Shown in pieces: positions 45,857-56,409 of a stretch of DNA of 64,000 nucleotides; positions within the stretch are counted from its first letter, which is position 1, and each line of letters begins with the position of its first letter. Position numbers and translations under genes: made by a program. Under the pieces are notes generated by a model that saw nothing but the letters and a program-made list of their open reading frames with translations, was not told the origin of the DNA and did no database searches. Source of the DNA: Roseomonas gilardii subsp. gilardii (GTDB taxonomy: Bacteria; Pseudomonadota; Alphaproteobacteria; Acetobacterales; Acetobacteraceae); contig NZ_CP095554.1 in NCBI RefSeq assembly GCF_023078375.1, positions 375,001 to 439,000 of the forward strand. The letters run 5' to 3'.

Positions 45857-46549
45857 TCAGCCCTGGCGCCGTGCCGGCACCTGTCCGGCGGCATGGTCGC
45901 GGGCGCTCATGGTGGGCAGGTCGAAGCGCTGGCGGGTGCCGGCATAGCCGTGCCCGCCCATGCGGCCCACGGCATCGATGACCGACGGGTCGATGTGCAG
46001 CCGCTCATCCACCGCATCGGCACGCAGATGCGCGTGGAGAACCTCGCCCAGCACGATCTCGCGGGAGTTGCCGATCTCCAGGAAGGAATGCAGGCGGCAT
46101 TCCAGCGCGGCGGGGGCCCGGGCGATCCAGGGGCAGGCGACGGCATGGCCGGGGCGGATCTCCAGCCCGGCCTCGGCCAGCTCGTCCACGCCCGGATCGA
46201 AGGGGGTGGCGCAGACATTCATCGCCTCCACCAGCGCGTCGGAGACGATGTTGACGGTGAAGCAGCCCGTGTCGCGGATGTTGCGGCCGGTGTCCTTCGG
46301 CCTGCCATCGGCGCGGAACTCGATGCCCAGGGCCACGATGGCGGGATCGGCGGAGAGGCAGTTGAAGAAGGAGAAAGGCGCCGCGTTCGCGCGCCCATCC
46401 GCCCCGACCGTCGTCACCAGCGCGATGGGGCGCGGCACGACGCTGCCGATCAGGATCTTGTAGCGCTCGCGCGGGGACAGGGCGGCGAAGTCGAAGCCCA
46501 GGCTCCCTGTGGTGCTTTCCGTGGCGCCGGCGCGGGTGATGTCGCTCAT
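45857..46549 (-). CDS. Flavin reductase family protein (FMN-binding split barrel)
   Basis: A 230-residue protein: LSPRERYKILIGSVVPRPIA, LVTTVGADGRANAAPFSFFN, DTGRNIRDTGCFTVNIVSDA and LEIGNSREIVLGEVLHAHLR match the DIM6/NTAB flavin-reductase group, longer than the 160-170 residue minimal reductases. The C-terminus GGHGYAGTRQRFDLPTMSAR is typical of the long form. ATG 46549 has AAGGAACGAG upstream. It is placed to supply FMNH2 to the adjacent LLM monooxygenase, although it is transcribed in the opposite direction. Confidence 0.87.
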   Translation of the reverse strand: MSDITRAGATESTTGSLGFDFAALSPRERYKILIGSVVPRPIALVTTVGADGRANAAPFSFFNCLSADPAIVALGIEFRADGRPKDTGRNIRDTGCFTVNIVSDALVEAMNVCATPFDPGVDELAEAGLEIRPGHAVACPWIARAPAALECRLHSFLEIGNSREIVLGEVLHAHLRADAVDERLHIDPSVIDAVGRMGGHGYAGTRQRFDLPTMSARDHAAGQVPARRQG

Positions 46550-46742
46550 GTCTCGTTCCTTCGGCATCGTCGCCAGACCGTATCGGTGGCCGCAGGTGGG
46601 AGGCTCCGGGATGCCATCGACAGCGGCCCCCCGGCAAGTTCCGCCCGGCCGGCTTGAATCCCGGGGATCGCCGGCGCTTCATGGCGGCGCGCGGCCGGGA
46701 GGGTCCGGCCCGCCATCGCCCCACCTGGAGGAAACGCCCCGC

Positions 46743-47951
46743 ATGACGCATGACCTGCTGCTCCGGAACGTCCGGCCCATGGGGGGCGGGGCCACCGACG
46801 TGCTGGTCCGTGACGGGCGCGTGGCCGCCTGGGGCGCCGGCCCGGATGCCCTCCTGGAGGCGCCCGGCGTGCCGGTGGAGGATGGTGCCGGGGCCCTGCT
46901 GATCCCGGGCTTCGTCGAGGCGCACACGCATCTCGACAAGTCGCTCTGGGGCATGGGCTGGCGCCGGCACCAGGCCGGCCCGCGGCTGATCGACAAGATC
47001 GAGACCGAGCGCCGGCTGAAGAAGGAATGGGACATCGACCCGGCCCGCCAGTCGGCGCGGCAGGTGGTGCAGTCGCTGCGCATGGGCACGACGCATATCC
47101 GCACGCATGTGGATGTGGACGATGCGGTGGGCCTCGCTGGCATGGAGGGCGTGCTCGCCACCAGAGCCGCCTATGCCGGGGTGATGGAGATCGAGACCGT
47201 CGCCTTCCCGCAATCCGGGGTGATGGCCCGCCCGGGCGTGGCGGAATTGCTGGAAGAAGCGATGCGCATGGGTGCGGATGTGGTGGGCGGGCTCGACCCC
47301 TGCGCCATCGACCGCGACCCCAAGGGGCAGCTCGATCTGGTCTTCGCCCTGGCGGAGCGCTTCGGCAAGCCGGTGGACATCCACCTGCACGAGCCCGGGC
47401 AGCTCGGCGCCTTCAGCCTGGAGCTGATCATCGAGCGCACCCGGTCGCTGGGCATGGCCGGGCAGGTGACGGTGAGCCATGCCTTCTGCCTGGGCGACCC
47501 GGACCCGGCGCTGGTGAACCCGCTGCTGGAGCGGATCGCGGAGCTGGACATCGCCATCGCCACCACCGCGCCCGCCAGCCGCCCCGTGCCCGCCGCCGCC
47601 GCGCTGCGCCGCATGGGCATCCGGCTCTGCGCCGGCTCCGACGGCATCCGCGACACCTGGGGCCCCTACGGCAATGCCGACATGCTGGAGCGGGCGATGC
47701 TGATCGGACTGCGCAACAACTTCCGCCGCGACGAGGAGGTGGAGATGGCGCTGGACATCTGCACCCGGGGCGGTGCCGGAGTGATGCGGCTCGCGGGCTA
47801 TGGGATCGAGCCCGGCTGTCAGGCGGATCTCGTGCTCGTGGACGGGGAATCGCTCACCGAGGCCGTGGCCGCCCGTCCACCGCGCCGCCTCGTGGTCAAG
47901 CGGGGCCGGGTGGTGGCGCGCAACGGCGCCTCCCTGGTCGAGGCGCCCTGA
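46743..47951 (+). CDS. Amidohydrolase, cytosine-deaminase-like
   Basis: A 402-residue metal-dependent hydrolase: N-terminal sandwich LLLRNVRPMGGGATDVLVRD, HxH metal motif IPGFVEAHTHLDKSLWGMGW, VDIHLHEPGQLGAFSLELII, VTVSHAFCLGDPDPALVNP and aspartate in CAGSDGIRDTWGPYGNADML. HLDK, HLHE, SHAF and GSD..D are the cytosine deaminase/CodA subgroup pattern, so deamination or hydrolysis of a heterocyclic amine or amide is expected. ATG 46743 has GGAGGAAACG upstream. It may share a promoter region with the divergent flavin reductase (193 bp apart). Confidence 0.88.
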   Translation: MTHDLLLRNVRPMGGGATDVLVRDGRVAAWGAGPDALLEAPGVPVEDGAGALLIPGFVEAHTHLDKSLWGMGWRRHQAGPRLIDKIETERRLKKEWDIDPARQSARQVVQSLRMGTTHIRTHVDVDDAVGLAGMEGVLATRAAYAGVMEIETVAFPQSGVMARPGVAELLEEAMRMGADVVGGLDPCAIDRDPKGQLDLVFALAERFGKPVDIHLHEPGQLGAFSLELIIERTRSLGMAGQVTVSHAFCLGDPDPALVNPLLERIAELDIAIATTAPASRPVPAAAALRRMGIRLCAGSDGIRDTWGPYGNADMLERAMLIGLRNNFRRDEEVEMALDICTRGGAGVMRLAGYGIEPGCQADLVLVDGESLTEAVAARPPRRLVVKRGRVVARNGASLVEAP

Positions 47952-48101
47952 CCCCCGCCCATCGCGACGGGGCGCTGCCGGCGCCCCCACCGCGATGTGA
48001 ATTCCGCCTCTTCCCTGCCCCCGGCAAGGTCCGGAACAATGGGCTGCCGGTCGTCGACCAGGGATGCCGGCGGGTTCCATGGCAGGGAAAAGGCGAGGCG
48101 C

Positions 48102-49391
48102 ATGGCTGAGGACCGCAGTCACAGGACCATGCTCGGCAACCACCGGCTGAGCCCCGAGACGCTGATGCTGGGTTATGGCTACGACCCGGCCCTGTCGGAA
48201 GGCGCGGTGAAGCCGCCGGTCTTCCTCACCTCCACCTTCGTCTTCCGCTCGGCGGAGGAAGGGCGCGACTATTTCGACGTGGTGGCCGGGCGCAAGCCGG
48301 CGCCGGAGGGCGGGGCGGGCCTGGTCTATTCCCGCTTCAACCACCCGAACAGCGAGATCGTGGAGGAGCGGCTGGCCCTCTACGAGGGGGCGGAGGGCGG
48401 GCTGCTCTTCGCCTCCGGCATGGCCGCGATCGCTACCACCATCCTGGCCCATGCGCGGCCGGGGCAGGTCATCCTGCACAGCCAGCCGCTCTACGGCGGC
48501 ACGGAAACGCTGCTGGCCCGCACCCTGGCGGAATACGGCATCCTGGCCGAGGGCTTCTCCCACGGCACCGATGCCGGTGCCATCCGCGCCGCGGCGGACC
48601 GCGCCATGGCACGCGGCCCGGTGACGATGATCCTGGCCGAGACCCCCTCCAACCCGTTGAACACGCTGGTGGACCTCGCCCTGCTCCGGGAGGAGGCCGA
48701 GCGCGTTGGGGCTGCCCAGGGCGGGAAGCGCCCGCTGCTGGTCTGCGACAACACCCTGCTCGGCCCGGTCTTCCAGACGCCATTGGCCCAGGGGGCGGAC
48801 ATCTCCGTCTATTCGCTGACCAAGTATGTCGGCGGGCACAGCGACCTGATCGCCGGCGCGGCGCTGGGGTCGCGCGCGGTGCTGCAGCCGGTGCGGTTGT
48901 TGCGCGGCGCCATCGGCACGCAGCTCGACCCGCATTCCTGCTGGATGATCGGCCGCTCGCTGGAAACGCTGTCGCTGCGGATGCGGGCGGCGGCAGCCAA
49001 TGCCGAGGCAGTGGCGGAGTTCCTGTCCGGCCATCCGCATGTGAGCCGGGTGCACGCGCTGGGGCCGGACCGGGGCGACGAGGCGACACGGCGGGTCTAT
49101 GCGGCGCAGTGCAGCGGCCCCGGCTCGACCTTCAGCATCGAGCTGCGGGGTGGGCAGGCCGAGGCCTTCCGCATGCTGAACGCGCTGCGGGTCTTCAAGC
49201 TGGCAGTCAGCCTGGGCGGGACGGAATCGCTGATCAGCCACCCGGCCTCCACCACCCATTCCGGCGTGCCGGCGGAGGTGCGGGCACGGATCGGCGTCAC
49301 CGACGGGCTGGTGCGGCTGAGCATCGGCATCGAGAACCCGGACGACCTGATCGCCGATCTCGCCCAGGCCCTGGCGGCGCTGGACGACTGA
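48102..49391 (+). CDS. Cys/Met-metabolism PLP enzyme (cystathionine gamma-synthase/methionine gamma-lyase family)
   Basis: A 429-residue fold-type I PLP enzyme: [57 protein letters not shown], phosphate-binding [55 protein letters not shown] and the Schiff-base lysine in [18 protein letters not shown]. The C-terminal [19 protein letters not shown] and [20 protein letters not shown] are family standards. The family includes C-S lyases and synthases; the activity cannot be assigned. Start ATG 48102 follows AGGCGAGG. Its position before a cystine-type importer suggests it handles a sulfur amino acid. Confidence 0.9.
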   Translation: MAEDRSHRTMLGNHRLSPETLMLGYGYDPALSEGAVKPPVFLTSTFVFRSAEEGRDYFDVVAGRKPAPEGGAGLVYSRFNHPNSEIVEERLALYEGAEGGLLFASGMAAIATTILAHARPGQVILHSQPLYGGTETLLARTLAEYGILAEGFSHGTDAGAIRAAADRAMARGPVTMILAETPSNPLNTLVDLALLREEAERVGAAQGGKRPLLVCDNTLLGPVFQTPLAQGADISVYSLTKYVGGHSDLIAGAALGSRAVLQPVRLLRGAIGTQLDPHSCWMIGRSLETLSLRMRAAAANAEAVAEFLSGHPHVSRVHALGPDRGDEATRRVYAAQCSGPGSTFSIELRGGQAEAFRMLNALRVFKLAVSLGGTESLISHPASTTHSGVPAEVRARIGVTDGLVRLSIGIENPDDLIADLAQALAALDD

Positions 49392-49524
49392 CCGCCCGCC
49401 CCCGCGCAGGAGAGCACGGGCCGGGGCTGTGGCCCTGGCCAAGCCGGGCGGTTCATGCAAAGGGTTCGCAACAACTTCGCGGCCTCCCGTCGCCCCCGCC
49501 GGGCGCGGGGCCACCGGAAAGGCG

Positions 49525-50697
49525 TTGCGCCATGCCCGAGACATCCTCTCCCCCTGCCCGCCCCGCCGGGCCGTGCTGCGCCACGGGCTGGCCCTGGCTC
49601 TTTCGGGCCTTGCGGCCCCGCTGGCGGCCCCCACCGTGCTGCGGGCGCAGGAAGCCCCCCGCGCGCGCGACCTGCTGGGCCGGGAGATCGTCCTGAAGCA
49701 GCCGGCCCGGCGGATCGCCCTGGGCCAGGGGCGGCACCTCGCCGTGCTGAACCTGCTGCACCCCGACCCGGCCAGCCTCGTCGTCGGCTGGGCGGAGGAC
49801 ATGCGGCGCGGCGAGAAGGGGGAATACCAGGCTTATCTGCAGCGCTTCCCCGCCCTGGACAGCCTGCCGGTGCTCGGCTTCTCCACCGGGGTCGGAGTGC
49901 TGGAGCAGTTGCTGACGGTGAAGCCGGACCTGCTGCTGCTGAGCCGCCGCAATGTCGCCAGCCTGGGCGGCGACGCGGCCGCCGCCAGCTTCTTCGCGCC
50001 GCTGGAGGCGGCGGGCGTCGCCGTGGCGGTGGTGGACTTCTTCGTCCGCCCGCTGCGCGACACGGAGCCGAGCCTGGAGATCCTGGGGAAGCTGCTGGGG
50101 CGGGAGGAGCAGGCCGGCGCCTTCCTGGACTTCTACCGCGCGCGCATGCAGGCGGTGCAGGCGCGCCTCGCCGGGATCGGGGAGAACCGCCCCCGCGTGA
50201 TGATGCACGCCCATGCCGGGGGGCTCGCCTGCTGCTTCTCCCCGGGCCGGGGCGTCTATGACGACTTCATCCGCTTCGCCGGCGGGCACAATATCGGCGC
50301 GGACAGCATCGCCACCGAGACCGGCCAGCTCAGCCTGGAATACGTGCTGACGCAGGATCCGCAGGTCTATATCGCCACCGGCGGCCCCTATGGCGGGCGC
50401 GGCGGGGTCAGCCTGGGGGCCGGGGTCGATCCCGCTTTGGCCCGGTCGAGCCTGGCGCAGGTGATCGAGAGCCAGCACCTCTCCGGCCTCGGCGCCGTGA
50501 AGCAGGGCCGGGCCCATGCGCTCTGGCACGCCTTCAACGACTCGCCCACCCATCTCATGGCCATCGAGGCCATGGCGCGCTGGTTCCACCCGGAGGCCAC
50601 GGCCGGGATCGACCCCGCCGGCACGCTGGCGGCAATGAACCAGCGATTCGCCGCCGTGCCGATGCAGGGAACCTACTGGACCGACCTGGGCGCCTAG
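49525..50697 (+). CDS. Iron-complex-type ABC substrate-binding protein
   Basis: About 390 residues with a Tat-like signal (PRRAVLRHGLALALSGLAAP, ending near LRAQ) and the two-lobe class III binding-protein fold: GREIVLKQPARRIALGQGRH, LVVGWAEDMRRG, EQLLTVKPDLLLLSRRN, VAVVDFFVRPLRDTEPSLEI, LLGREEQAGAFLDFYRARM and GGHNIGADSIATETGQLSLE. These bind siderophores, heme or cobalamin-like complexes. The start is unsure: TTG 49525 (GGAAAGG upstream) stays in frame, whereas ATG 49532 is one base out of frame and would need one extra base to read MPETSSPPA then PPRRAVLRHG. No matching permease or ATPase is present nearby. Confidence 0.82.
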   Translation: MRHARDILSPCPPRRAVLRHGLALALSGLAAPLAAPTVLRAQEAPRARDLLGREIVLKQPARRIALGQGRHLAVLNLLHPDPASLVVGWAEDMRRGEKGEYQAYLQRFPALDSLPVLGFSTGVGVLEQLLTVKPDLLLLSRRNVASLGGDAAAASFFAPLEAAGVAVAVVDFFVRPLRDTEPSLEILGKLLGREEQAGAFLDFYRARMQAVQARLAGIGENRPRVMMHAHAGGLACCFSPGRGVYDDFIRFAGGHNIGADSIATETGQLSLEYVLTQDPQVYIATGGPYGGRGGVSLGAGVDPALARSSLAQVIESQHLSGLGAVKQGRAHALWHAFNDSPTHLMAIEAMARWFHPEATAGIDPAGTLAAMNQRFAAVPMQGTYWTDLGA

Positions 50698-50816
50698 GCC
50701 CCTCCCCCGCCCTTCCGCATACGAACCATTGTGGAGGTGGCGGCATTCTTGCTCTGCTCCCCATGGCGGGGCCGGTTCATCCCGGCTCCGGGGGACAGCG
50801 AGGGGGTACACACCCG

Positions 50817-51713
50817 ATGGACGACCAGACCAACCGCGCCAATCTCGTCCGGCGCGGCTTCTTCGGGCTTTCGGCGCTCGGTGCCGCGATGGGGACGGGC
50901 CTCGGCCTGCTCACGCCCAAAGCGGCACATGCCCAGGCGGCGGGCAGGAGCCGGTTGCAGGTGGTGAAGGACCGCGGCAAGCTGATCGTCGGCACCGGCA
51001 GCACCAACCCGCCCTGGCATTTCGAGGATTCCAGCGGGAAGCTGGTGGGCATGGACATCGACCTCGCCCGGCTGCTGGCGAAGAACCTGTTCGACGACTA
51101 CGACAAGGTGGAGTTTGTGCTGCAGGGCTCCGATGCCCGCATCCCGAGCCTGGTCACCGACAAGGTGGACATCGTGGTGCAGTGGATGACCGTCACCGGC
51201 GGCCGCGCGCAGCAGGTGGAGTTCACCATCCCCTATTACCGCGAGGGCGTGACGCTGCTGATGCTGGCGCGCGGCGGCAAGTACAAGACCTTCGACGAGC
51301 TGAAGGCCGCCGGCGGCGGCGTCACCATCGGTGGCATGCAGAACGTCTTCCTGGAGGATTGGGTCCACAAGGCCCTGCCGCAGGCGAAGGTCGATGCCTT
51401 CGAGAGCCCCGACGCCGCGATCCAGGCGCTGAACGCCCGCCGCATCGACGCCTCGATGCAGGACCAGTCCGCCGCGCGCTGGCTGATGCAGCAGGCGCCG
51501 GGCCGCTTCGTCGATGCCGGCTATGGCTGGATGCCCAACTCCTATGCCTCCGCCGTCAAGCCGGGCGACCAGGTGTGGCTGAACTACGTCAACACCGTGT
51601 ACAAGGAGGCCATGATGGGCGTCGATTTCGACTACTTCGCCGCCTCCTACAAGAAGTGGTTCGGCATCGAACTGCCGACGCCCAAGGTCGGCTTCCCGTC
51701 CGAATTCTCCTGA
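50817..51713 (+). CDS. Polar amino-acid-type ABC substrate-binding protein
   Basis: A 298-residue periplasmic protein of solute-binding family 3 with a Tat-like signal (LVRRGFFGLSALGAAMGTGL, cleavage near AHAQA). It has RGKLIVGTGSTNPPWHFEDS, GKLVGMDIDLARLLAKNLFD, DARIPSLVTDKVDIVVQWMT and ARRIDASMQDQSAARWLMQQ. It opens a complete importer operon with two permeases and an ATPase. Family 3 ligands are polar amino acids, cystine and their analogues. The WHFED segment in place of the more usual PPFEF, and the neighbouring sulfur-related enzymes, leave room for an unusual ligand. Confidence 0.92.
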   Translation: MDDQTNRANLVRRGFFGLSALGAAMGTGLGLLTPKAAHAQAAGRSRLQVVKDRGKLIVGTGSTNPPWHFEDSSGKLVGMDIDLARLLAKNLFDDYDKVEFVLQGSDARIPSLVTDKVDIVVQWMTVTGGRAQQVEFTIPYYREGVTLLMLARGGKYKTFDELKAAGGGVTIGGMQNVFLEDWVHKALPQAKVDAFESPDAAIQALNARRIDASMQDQSAARWLMQQAPGRFVDAGYGWMPNSYASAVKPGDQVWLNYVNTVYKEAMMGVDFDYFAASYKKWFGIELPTPKVGFPSEFS

Positions 51714-51783
51714 TCCCCCCGCCGCCCCGCCGGAACCGTCCGGCGGGGCCCGCATCCTTTTGCACGCAGCGACCGGGACAGGC

Positions 51784-52452
51784 ATGATCGACTACCATTT
51801 CGACTGGTCCGTCATCTGGCGGAACTGGGACCGTTTCGCGGCCTCGCTCGGCCTGGGCCTCGGGCTGGCGCTCGCCTCGCTCGCCATCGGCACGGCGATC
51901 GGCCTCTTCTGCGCCATGGGGCGCGTCTATGGGCCACGCTGGATCAGTTGGCCGGTCTGGGCCTATGTGGAGATCATCCGCAACACGCCGCTGCTGCTGC
52001 TGGTCTTCTTCATCTATTTCGGCCTGCCGGAGCTGGGTATCTACTGGCTGGACAAGATCCAGTCCTTCATCCTCACCCTCTCCATCTATGCCGGCGCCTA
52101 TATGTGCGAGGTCTTCCGCGCCGGCCTCGGCACGGTGCCACGGCAGTACATGGAGGCCGCCAAGGCCATCGGCATGCGGCCCTGGCAGCGGCAGCGCCAC
52201 GTCATCCTGCCCGTGACCTTCCGTATCACCCTGCCGGCGATCAGCAACAACCTGATCTCGCTGTTCAAGGACACCTCGCTCGCCGCCGCCATCGCGGTGC
52301 CGGAACTGACCTTCACGGCGCGGCAGATCAACGCCAACACCTTCCGCGTGATGGAATCCTGGCTCACCGCCAGCGCGCTCTATCTCGTCACCGCCTATGC
52401 GATCGCCTTGCTGCTGCGGCAGGTCGAGCGCCGCTACGCCGTGATCCGCTGA
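51784..52452 (+). CDS. Amino-acid ABC transporter permease
   Basis: A 222-residue HisM/GlnP-type inner-membrane permease starting at ATG 51784. It has the family start YHFDWSVIWRNWDRFAASLG, a conserved EIIRNTPLLLLVFFIYFGLP and the EAA loop MEAAKAIGMRPWQRQRHVIL with LPAISNNLISLFKDTSLAAA. It is the first of two permeases in the polar amino-acid importer. Confidence 0.93.
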   Translation: MIDYHFDWSVIWRNWDRFAASLGLGLGLALASLAIGTAIGLFCAMGRVYGPRWISWPVWAYVEIIRNTPLLLLVFFIYFGLPELGIYWLDKIQSFILTLSIYAGAYMCEVFRAGLGTVPRQYMEAAKAIGMRPWQRQRHVILPVTFRITLPAISNNLISLFKDTSLAAAIAVPELTFTARQINANTFRVMESWLTASALYLVTAYAIALLLRQVERRYAVIR

Positions 52453-52464
52453 GGGAGAAAGAAG

Positions 52465-53130
52465 ATGGATCTCGACCTCTTTCTCGAACAGGCCTGGCTC
52501 GCCCGCTTCTCGCTGCTCTCCGGCCTCCAGGTCACCATCGGCACCTCGCTGCTCAGCATCCTTCTCGCCACCCTGGCCGGGCTGGCGATGGGGGCCGTGC
52601 TTGCCTATGCCTGGGCCCCCTTCCGCTGGCTGGCGCGCGCCTATGTGGATTTCATGCGCGGCATTCCGGTGCTCGTGCTGATCCTCTTCACCTTCTACGG
52701 CCTGGCGCTGTTCAAGGTGAACGTCGCCCCCTTCACCGCCGGGGTGATCGCGCTCTCCGCCTTCGCCACGGCGCATGTGGCGGAGAACCTGCGCGGCGCG
52801 CTGCAATCCGTGCCCGCCGGGCAGATGGAGGCGGCCAAGGCCATCGGCCTGACCTTCCCGAAACGCCTCTGGTACGTGATCATCCCCCAGGCGGTGCGCC
52901 GCGCGCTGCCGCCCTGGGTGAACATCTGCCTGGAGATCGTGAAGGGCTCCACGCTGCTTTCGGTGATCGGCGTGGTCGAGCTGCTGCTGGCGACGCAGCA
53001 GGCGATCTCGCGCAACTACATGATCATCCAGTTCTACCTGCTCGCGGCGATCCTCTACCTGATCGTCAACTTCGCCATCGCCCAGCTTGGCGCGCTGCTG
53101 GAGCGGCGCTTCTCCTATATCCGCAGTTGA
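52465..53130 (+). CDS. Amino-acid ABC transporter permease
   Basis: A 221-residue HisQ/GlnP-type permease with GAGGGAGAAAG before ATG 52465, twelve bases after the preceding stop. Features: FSLLSGLQVTIGTSLLSILL, DFMRGIPVLVLILFTFYGLA, and EAA loop MEAAKAIGLTFPKRLWYVII followed by RRALPPWVNICLEIVKGSTL. It forms the heterodimeric membrane channel with the preceding permease. Confidence 0.93.
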   Translation: MDLDLFLEQAWLARFSLLSGLQVTIGTSLLSILLATLAGLAMGAVLAYAWAPFRWLARAYVDFMRGIPVLVLILFTFYGLALFKVNVAPFTAGVIALSAFATAHVAENLRGALQSVPAGQMEAAKAIGLTFPKRLWYVIIPQAVRRALPPWVNICLEIVKGSTLLSVIGVVELLLATQQAISRNYMIIQFYLLAAILYLIVNFAIAQLGALLERRFSYIRS

Positions 53131-53140
53131 GGTTCCCATC

Positions 53141-53941
<801 letters not shown>

Positions 53942-53966
53942 CACCCGGCCCACTGTTCCGGCATTG

Positions 53967-54300
53967 CTCTGTCCCTCCGGGGGACAAGGCTCCGCCTTTT
54001 CCCCCGCCCCCTTATCCGCCAGGACCCTGCGGGCCCTGGACCCCGTTCGTTGGCACTCTCTGACGCTGGATCGCGCCGGAGAGCGATGCTCTCCGGCGAC
54101 TGTGGATGCCACCAGCGCGGAGAAGGATTCTTTCTTTTCGGGAGCCCCGCTGATTCACCTGCTTCCCGGGTTTGGGCCACAGCACAGCGGCACCCACCAG
54201 GGCCAACGAAAGCCCGGGGTCCGGGGACCGGCTTCGGTCCCCCATCATGGTCATGGGCGGAGTGAGGGTCCGGGCGGAGAGGCAGAGCCTCTCCCCCGGG
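53967..54300. repeat. Dispersed multi-hairpin intergenic element, copy C
   Basis: Lies between the 3' ends of the importer ATPase gene and the leftward DUF4214 gene. Same order as copies A and B: hairpin 1 (53977-54006), hairpin 2 (54019-54039), TTCGTTGG (54046-54053), hairpin 3 (54076-54096, same stem as A with loop GAT), GCGCGGAGAAGGATTCTTTC identical to copy A, CCAACGAA (54203-54210), hairpin 4 (54221-54242) and hairpin 5 (54276-54294). A short insertion (about 54243-54256) separates hairpins 4 and 5. No coding frame is present. Confidence 0.85.
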
Positions 54301-54324
54301 GCCAGCCATGGAAAGCAAGGACGA

Positions 54325-56409
54325 TCAGACGAAGGCGATGCCGTTGTGGATACCGTCGCTGCCGGTGTTCGCCTTGGTCAGCGCCTGGTGTTCCGGGCTC
54401 TCGGACACGGCCAGCAGCACTCCCCCACGCGAAAGGGCGTGGGTTTCCAGCAGGTTCATGAAGAAGGCGTAGCCCCCCGCATCCGGCTCGCGATGCAGGG
54501 CGGTGTGATAGAGGCCGCTGACGAAGGCCGCGTCGCTCTGCTGCCCATGCACCATGTTCCATTCCGGCGTGGTCAGCCACAGTTCCGGCAGTTGCGCGAA
54601 GGTGAATTTCTCTCCCTTCACCGCCGTCACCCAGTTCTCGAGCCCCTCTCGGTCCGGCAGGCGCCCGAAGGCCGCGTCGTAGAGGCGGGCGATGGGGACC
54701 GCGGTCTGGTCGGGGATCCAGATTCCTGCCTCGATCTGGCTGGCCGTATTGGCGCGGTTCTCCCGCCCCTCGGACATCGACAGCACGGCCTGTTCCAGCC
54801 CCTCCGACGAGAAGGCGGACAACGAGACGATGCCGCTGGAGGCCGATCCGTAAACATGGCTCTCGATCCGCGCCAGGATGCCCGCCAGATCCGTCGCGCC
54901 TCCCGCCCGGAATTCCGGACTGGCCAGGAAGTCGTGCGCCAGTGTCTCCAGGCTGCCGCCCGCCTCCAGGAAGGCGACGTGATGCTGCAGGCCGGCCTGG
55001 TCCGGCAACCGGTTCAGGATGGATTTATAGAGCCGAACGACCTCCGCCGCCGCATCATCCGCGCCGAAGACCAGCCGGCCATCCGTCAGGGTGACGACAT
55101 CCAGCGCCGCGGCGTGATAGGCGGTGCTGCCGTGCAGGATGGTGACGCCGCTGCTGCCGTCGCTGACCTGGACCTCCCGCAGCCCGGTCGCGTGCAGGGC
55201 GGCGACGCTCCGGCCCGCCGCATCCTGGGTGACGGCCAGGGCCTGCAACACCCCGGTGGTCACAGCCACGCCGGTGGCGGGAGTCCAGAGCGGCAGGCCC
55301 TGATCGTCATAGACCGCATGGCCCTGGCCCGAGCCGCTGTTATCCGCAAGCCGGCCATAGCCCCAGCCGTAATGGAGCGTCCCGCCCGTCAGCGGCAGGT
55401 CCGACGCGAAGTCCAGCCGCAGCGTGTCGCCATCCACGACCGTGACATGCGTGGCGGCGATGGAGGTTCCATCCGCCAGCCGGACCGTCCATCCCAGGCC
55501 GGAGGCCGCCGCGTCGCTGAGCGCGGCGAAGGCATGGGCGCCGTCATGCTGCACATCGACGGTCAGGCTGGTGGCGCCGATCCGCCGCGCCCAGATGACC
55601 TCCGGCCCCTCATTGTCGATATGGCCCAACGCCAGCGCGAGGGGTGAGCCGGGCAGGGCGTATTCCGCCCAGCCCTCCGCGATGCTGAGCGCGGCGCGCT
55701 GGATCACCAGAGCGGCATCGCCGGCAGACATGTGGCCGCCACCGTAATCCGTGGTGGCCGCATTGGCGTCGAGGTTGTCGAAACTCATGTCCAGGTCGAG
55801 GGCCCGGGCGGCGATCACGGCATTGAAGCTCGCATCGGCCGCCAGCTTCTCCATGACCTGGCGGATCACCTGGAGGCCATCAGGCGCGTAGTCGCGATAG
55901 GGGATCGCGCTGACGAAGTCATAGGACATGTCCAGCGCCGAATCGCCGAAGGCCGCGCGCAGCAGCGCGGCGTCGTAGCGGACAGCGCTTTCCCACATCG
56001 CCGCCGCGGTGGCCGTGGTGAGGCTGCCGTTCTGGATGCCGTGCTGCAGGGTCAGGCTGTCGGTCTCGTTGTGCAGCCAGAGCACGGTGGTGGGATTGTC
56101 CCGCAGATCGGCGGAAAGGCCCTGGACGTAGTTCAGCAGCCGCTGTTCCACCGTGCCGGCTGTCCAGCCCTGCTGCCAGTCGCCGTTCACCGCCGTCAGC
56201 CAGTCGCCCAGGAAGCCGGTGGCGCCCTGGATGGTGGTGGCCGTGCTGTCCGAGGCACTGAGAGGTCCGGCCAGGATATGGACCTGGTTCTGGACGCCAT
56301 CGAAGCCGAGAAGCGCCTCGACGGCCTGTTTCAGCCTGTTCGCGCCGCCGAAATTGAGCGCCAGGAGCTCAGCATTGGACTGGCCCCGCACCAGAATGTT
56401 GAGATCCAA
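54325..56409 (-). CDS. DUF4214 protein with SGNH/sialate-esterase-like N-terminal domain
   Basis: A 694-residue protein without a Sec signal. The N-terminus NILVRGQSNAELLAL carries the GQSN block of SGNH/SASA carbohydrate esterases, with TTVLWLHNETDSL and DYGGGHMSAGDAALV offering possible oxyanion and histidine positions. A beta-rich middle (about 260-430) follows. The C-terminal third has three DUF4214 units: VVRLYKSILNRLPDQAGLQH, IARLYDAAFGRLPDREGLEN and VSGLYHTALHREPDAGGYAF. DUF4214 occurs in large exported and S-layer-type proteins, often type I substrates; the C-terminal NGIAFV would fit such a secretion signal. It could act on surface polysaccharide. Catalysis is inferred only. Confidence 0.75.
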   Translation of the reverse strand: MDLNILVRGQSNAELLALNFGGANRLKQAVEALLGFDGVQNQVHILAGPLSASDSTATTIQGATGFLGDWLTAVNGDWQQGWTAGTVEQRLLNYVQGLSADLRDNPTTVLWLHNETDSLTLQHGIQNGSLTTATAAAMWESAVRYDAALLRAAFGDSALDMSYDFVSAIPYRDYAPDGLQVIRQVMEKLAADASFNAVIAARALDLDMSFDNLDANAATTDYGGGHMSAGDAALVIQRAALSIAEGWAEYALPGSPLALALGHIDNEGPEVIWARRIGATSLTVDVQHDGAHAFAALSDAAASGLGWTVRLADGTSIAATHVTVVDGDTLRLDFASDLPLTGGTLHYGWGYGRLADNSGSGQGHAVYDDQGLPLWTPATGVAVTTGVLQALAVTQDAAGRSVAALHATGLREVQVSDGSSGVTILHGSTAYHAAALDVVTLTDGRLVFGADDAAAEVVRLYKSILNRLPDQAGLQHHVAFLEAGGSLETLAHDFLASPEFRAGGATDLAGILARIESHVYGSASSGIVSLSAFSSEGLEQAVLSMSEGRENRANTASQIEAGIWIPDQTAVPIARLYDAAFGRLPDREGLENWVTAVKGEKFTFAQLPELWLTTPEWNMVHGQQSDAAFVSGLYHTALHREPDAGGYAFFMNLLETHALSRGGVLLAVSESPEHQALTKANTGSDGIHNGIAFV

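Noticed and set aside
49392-49524. Possible cobalamin or other riboswitch before the iron-complex binding protein
   Set aside because: I looked for a conserved B12-box-like segment and stable leader folds and saw none.
46005-49802. 1265-residue leftward open frame
   Set aside because: Antisense to the amidohydrolase and PLP-enzyme genes. High GC suppresses stops; the composition is His/Arg/Gln-rich and no motif is present.
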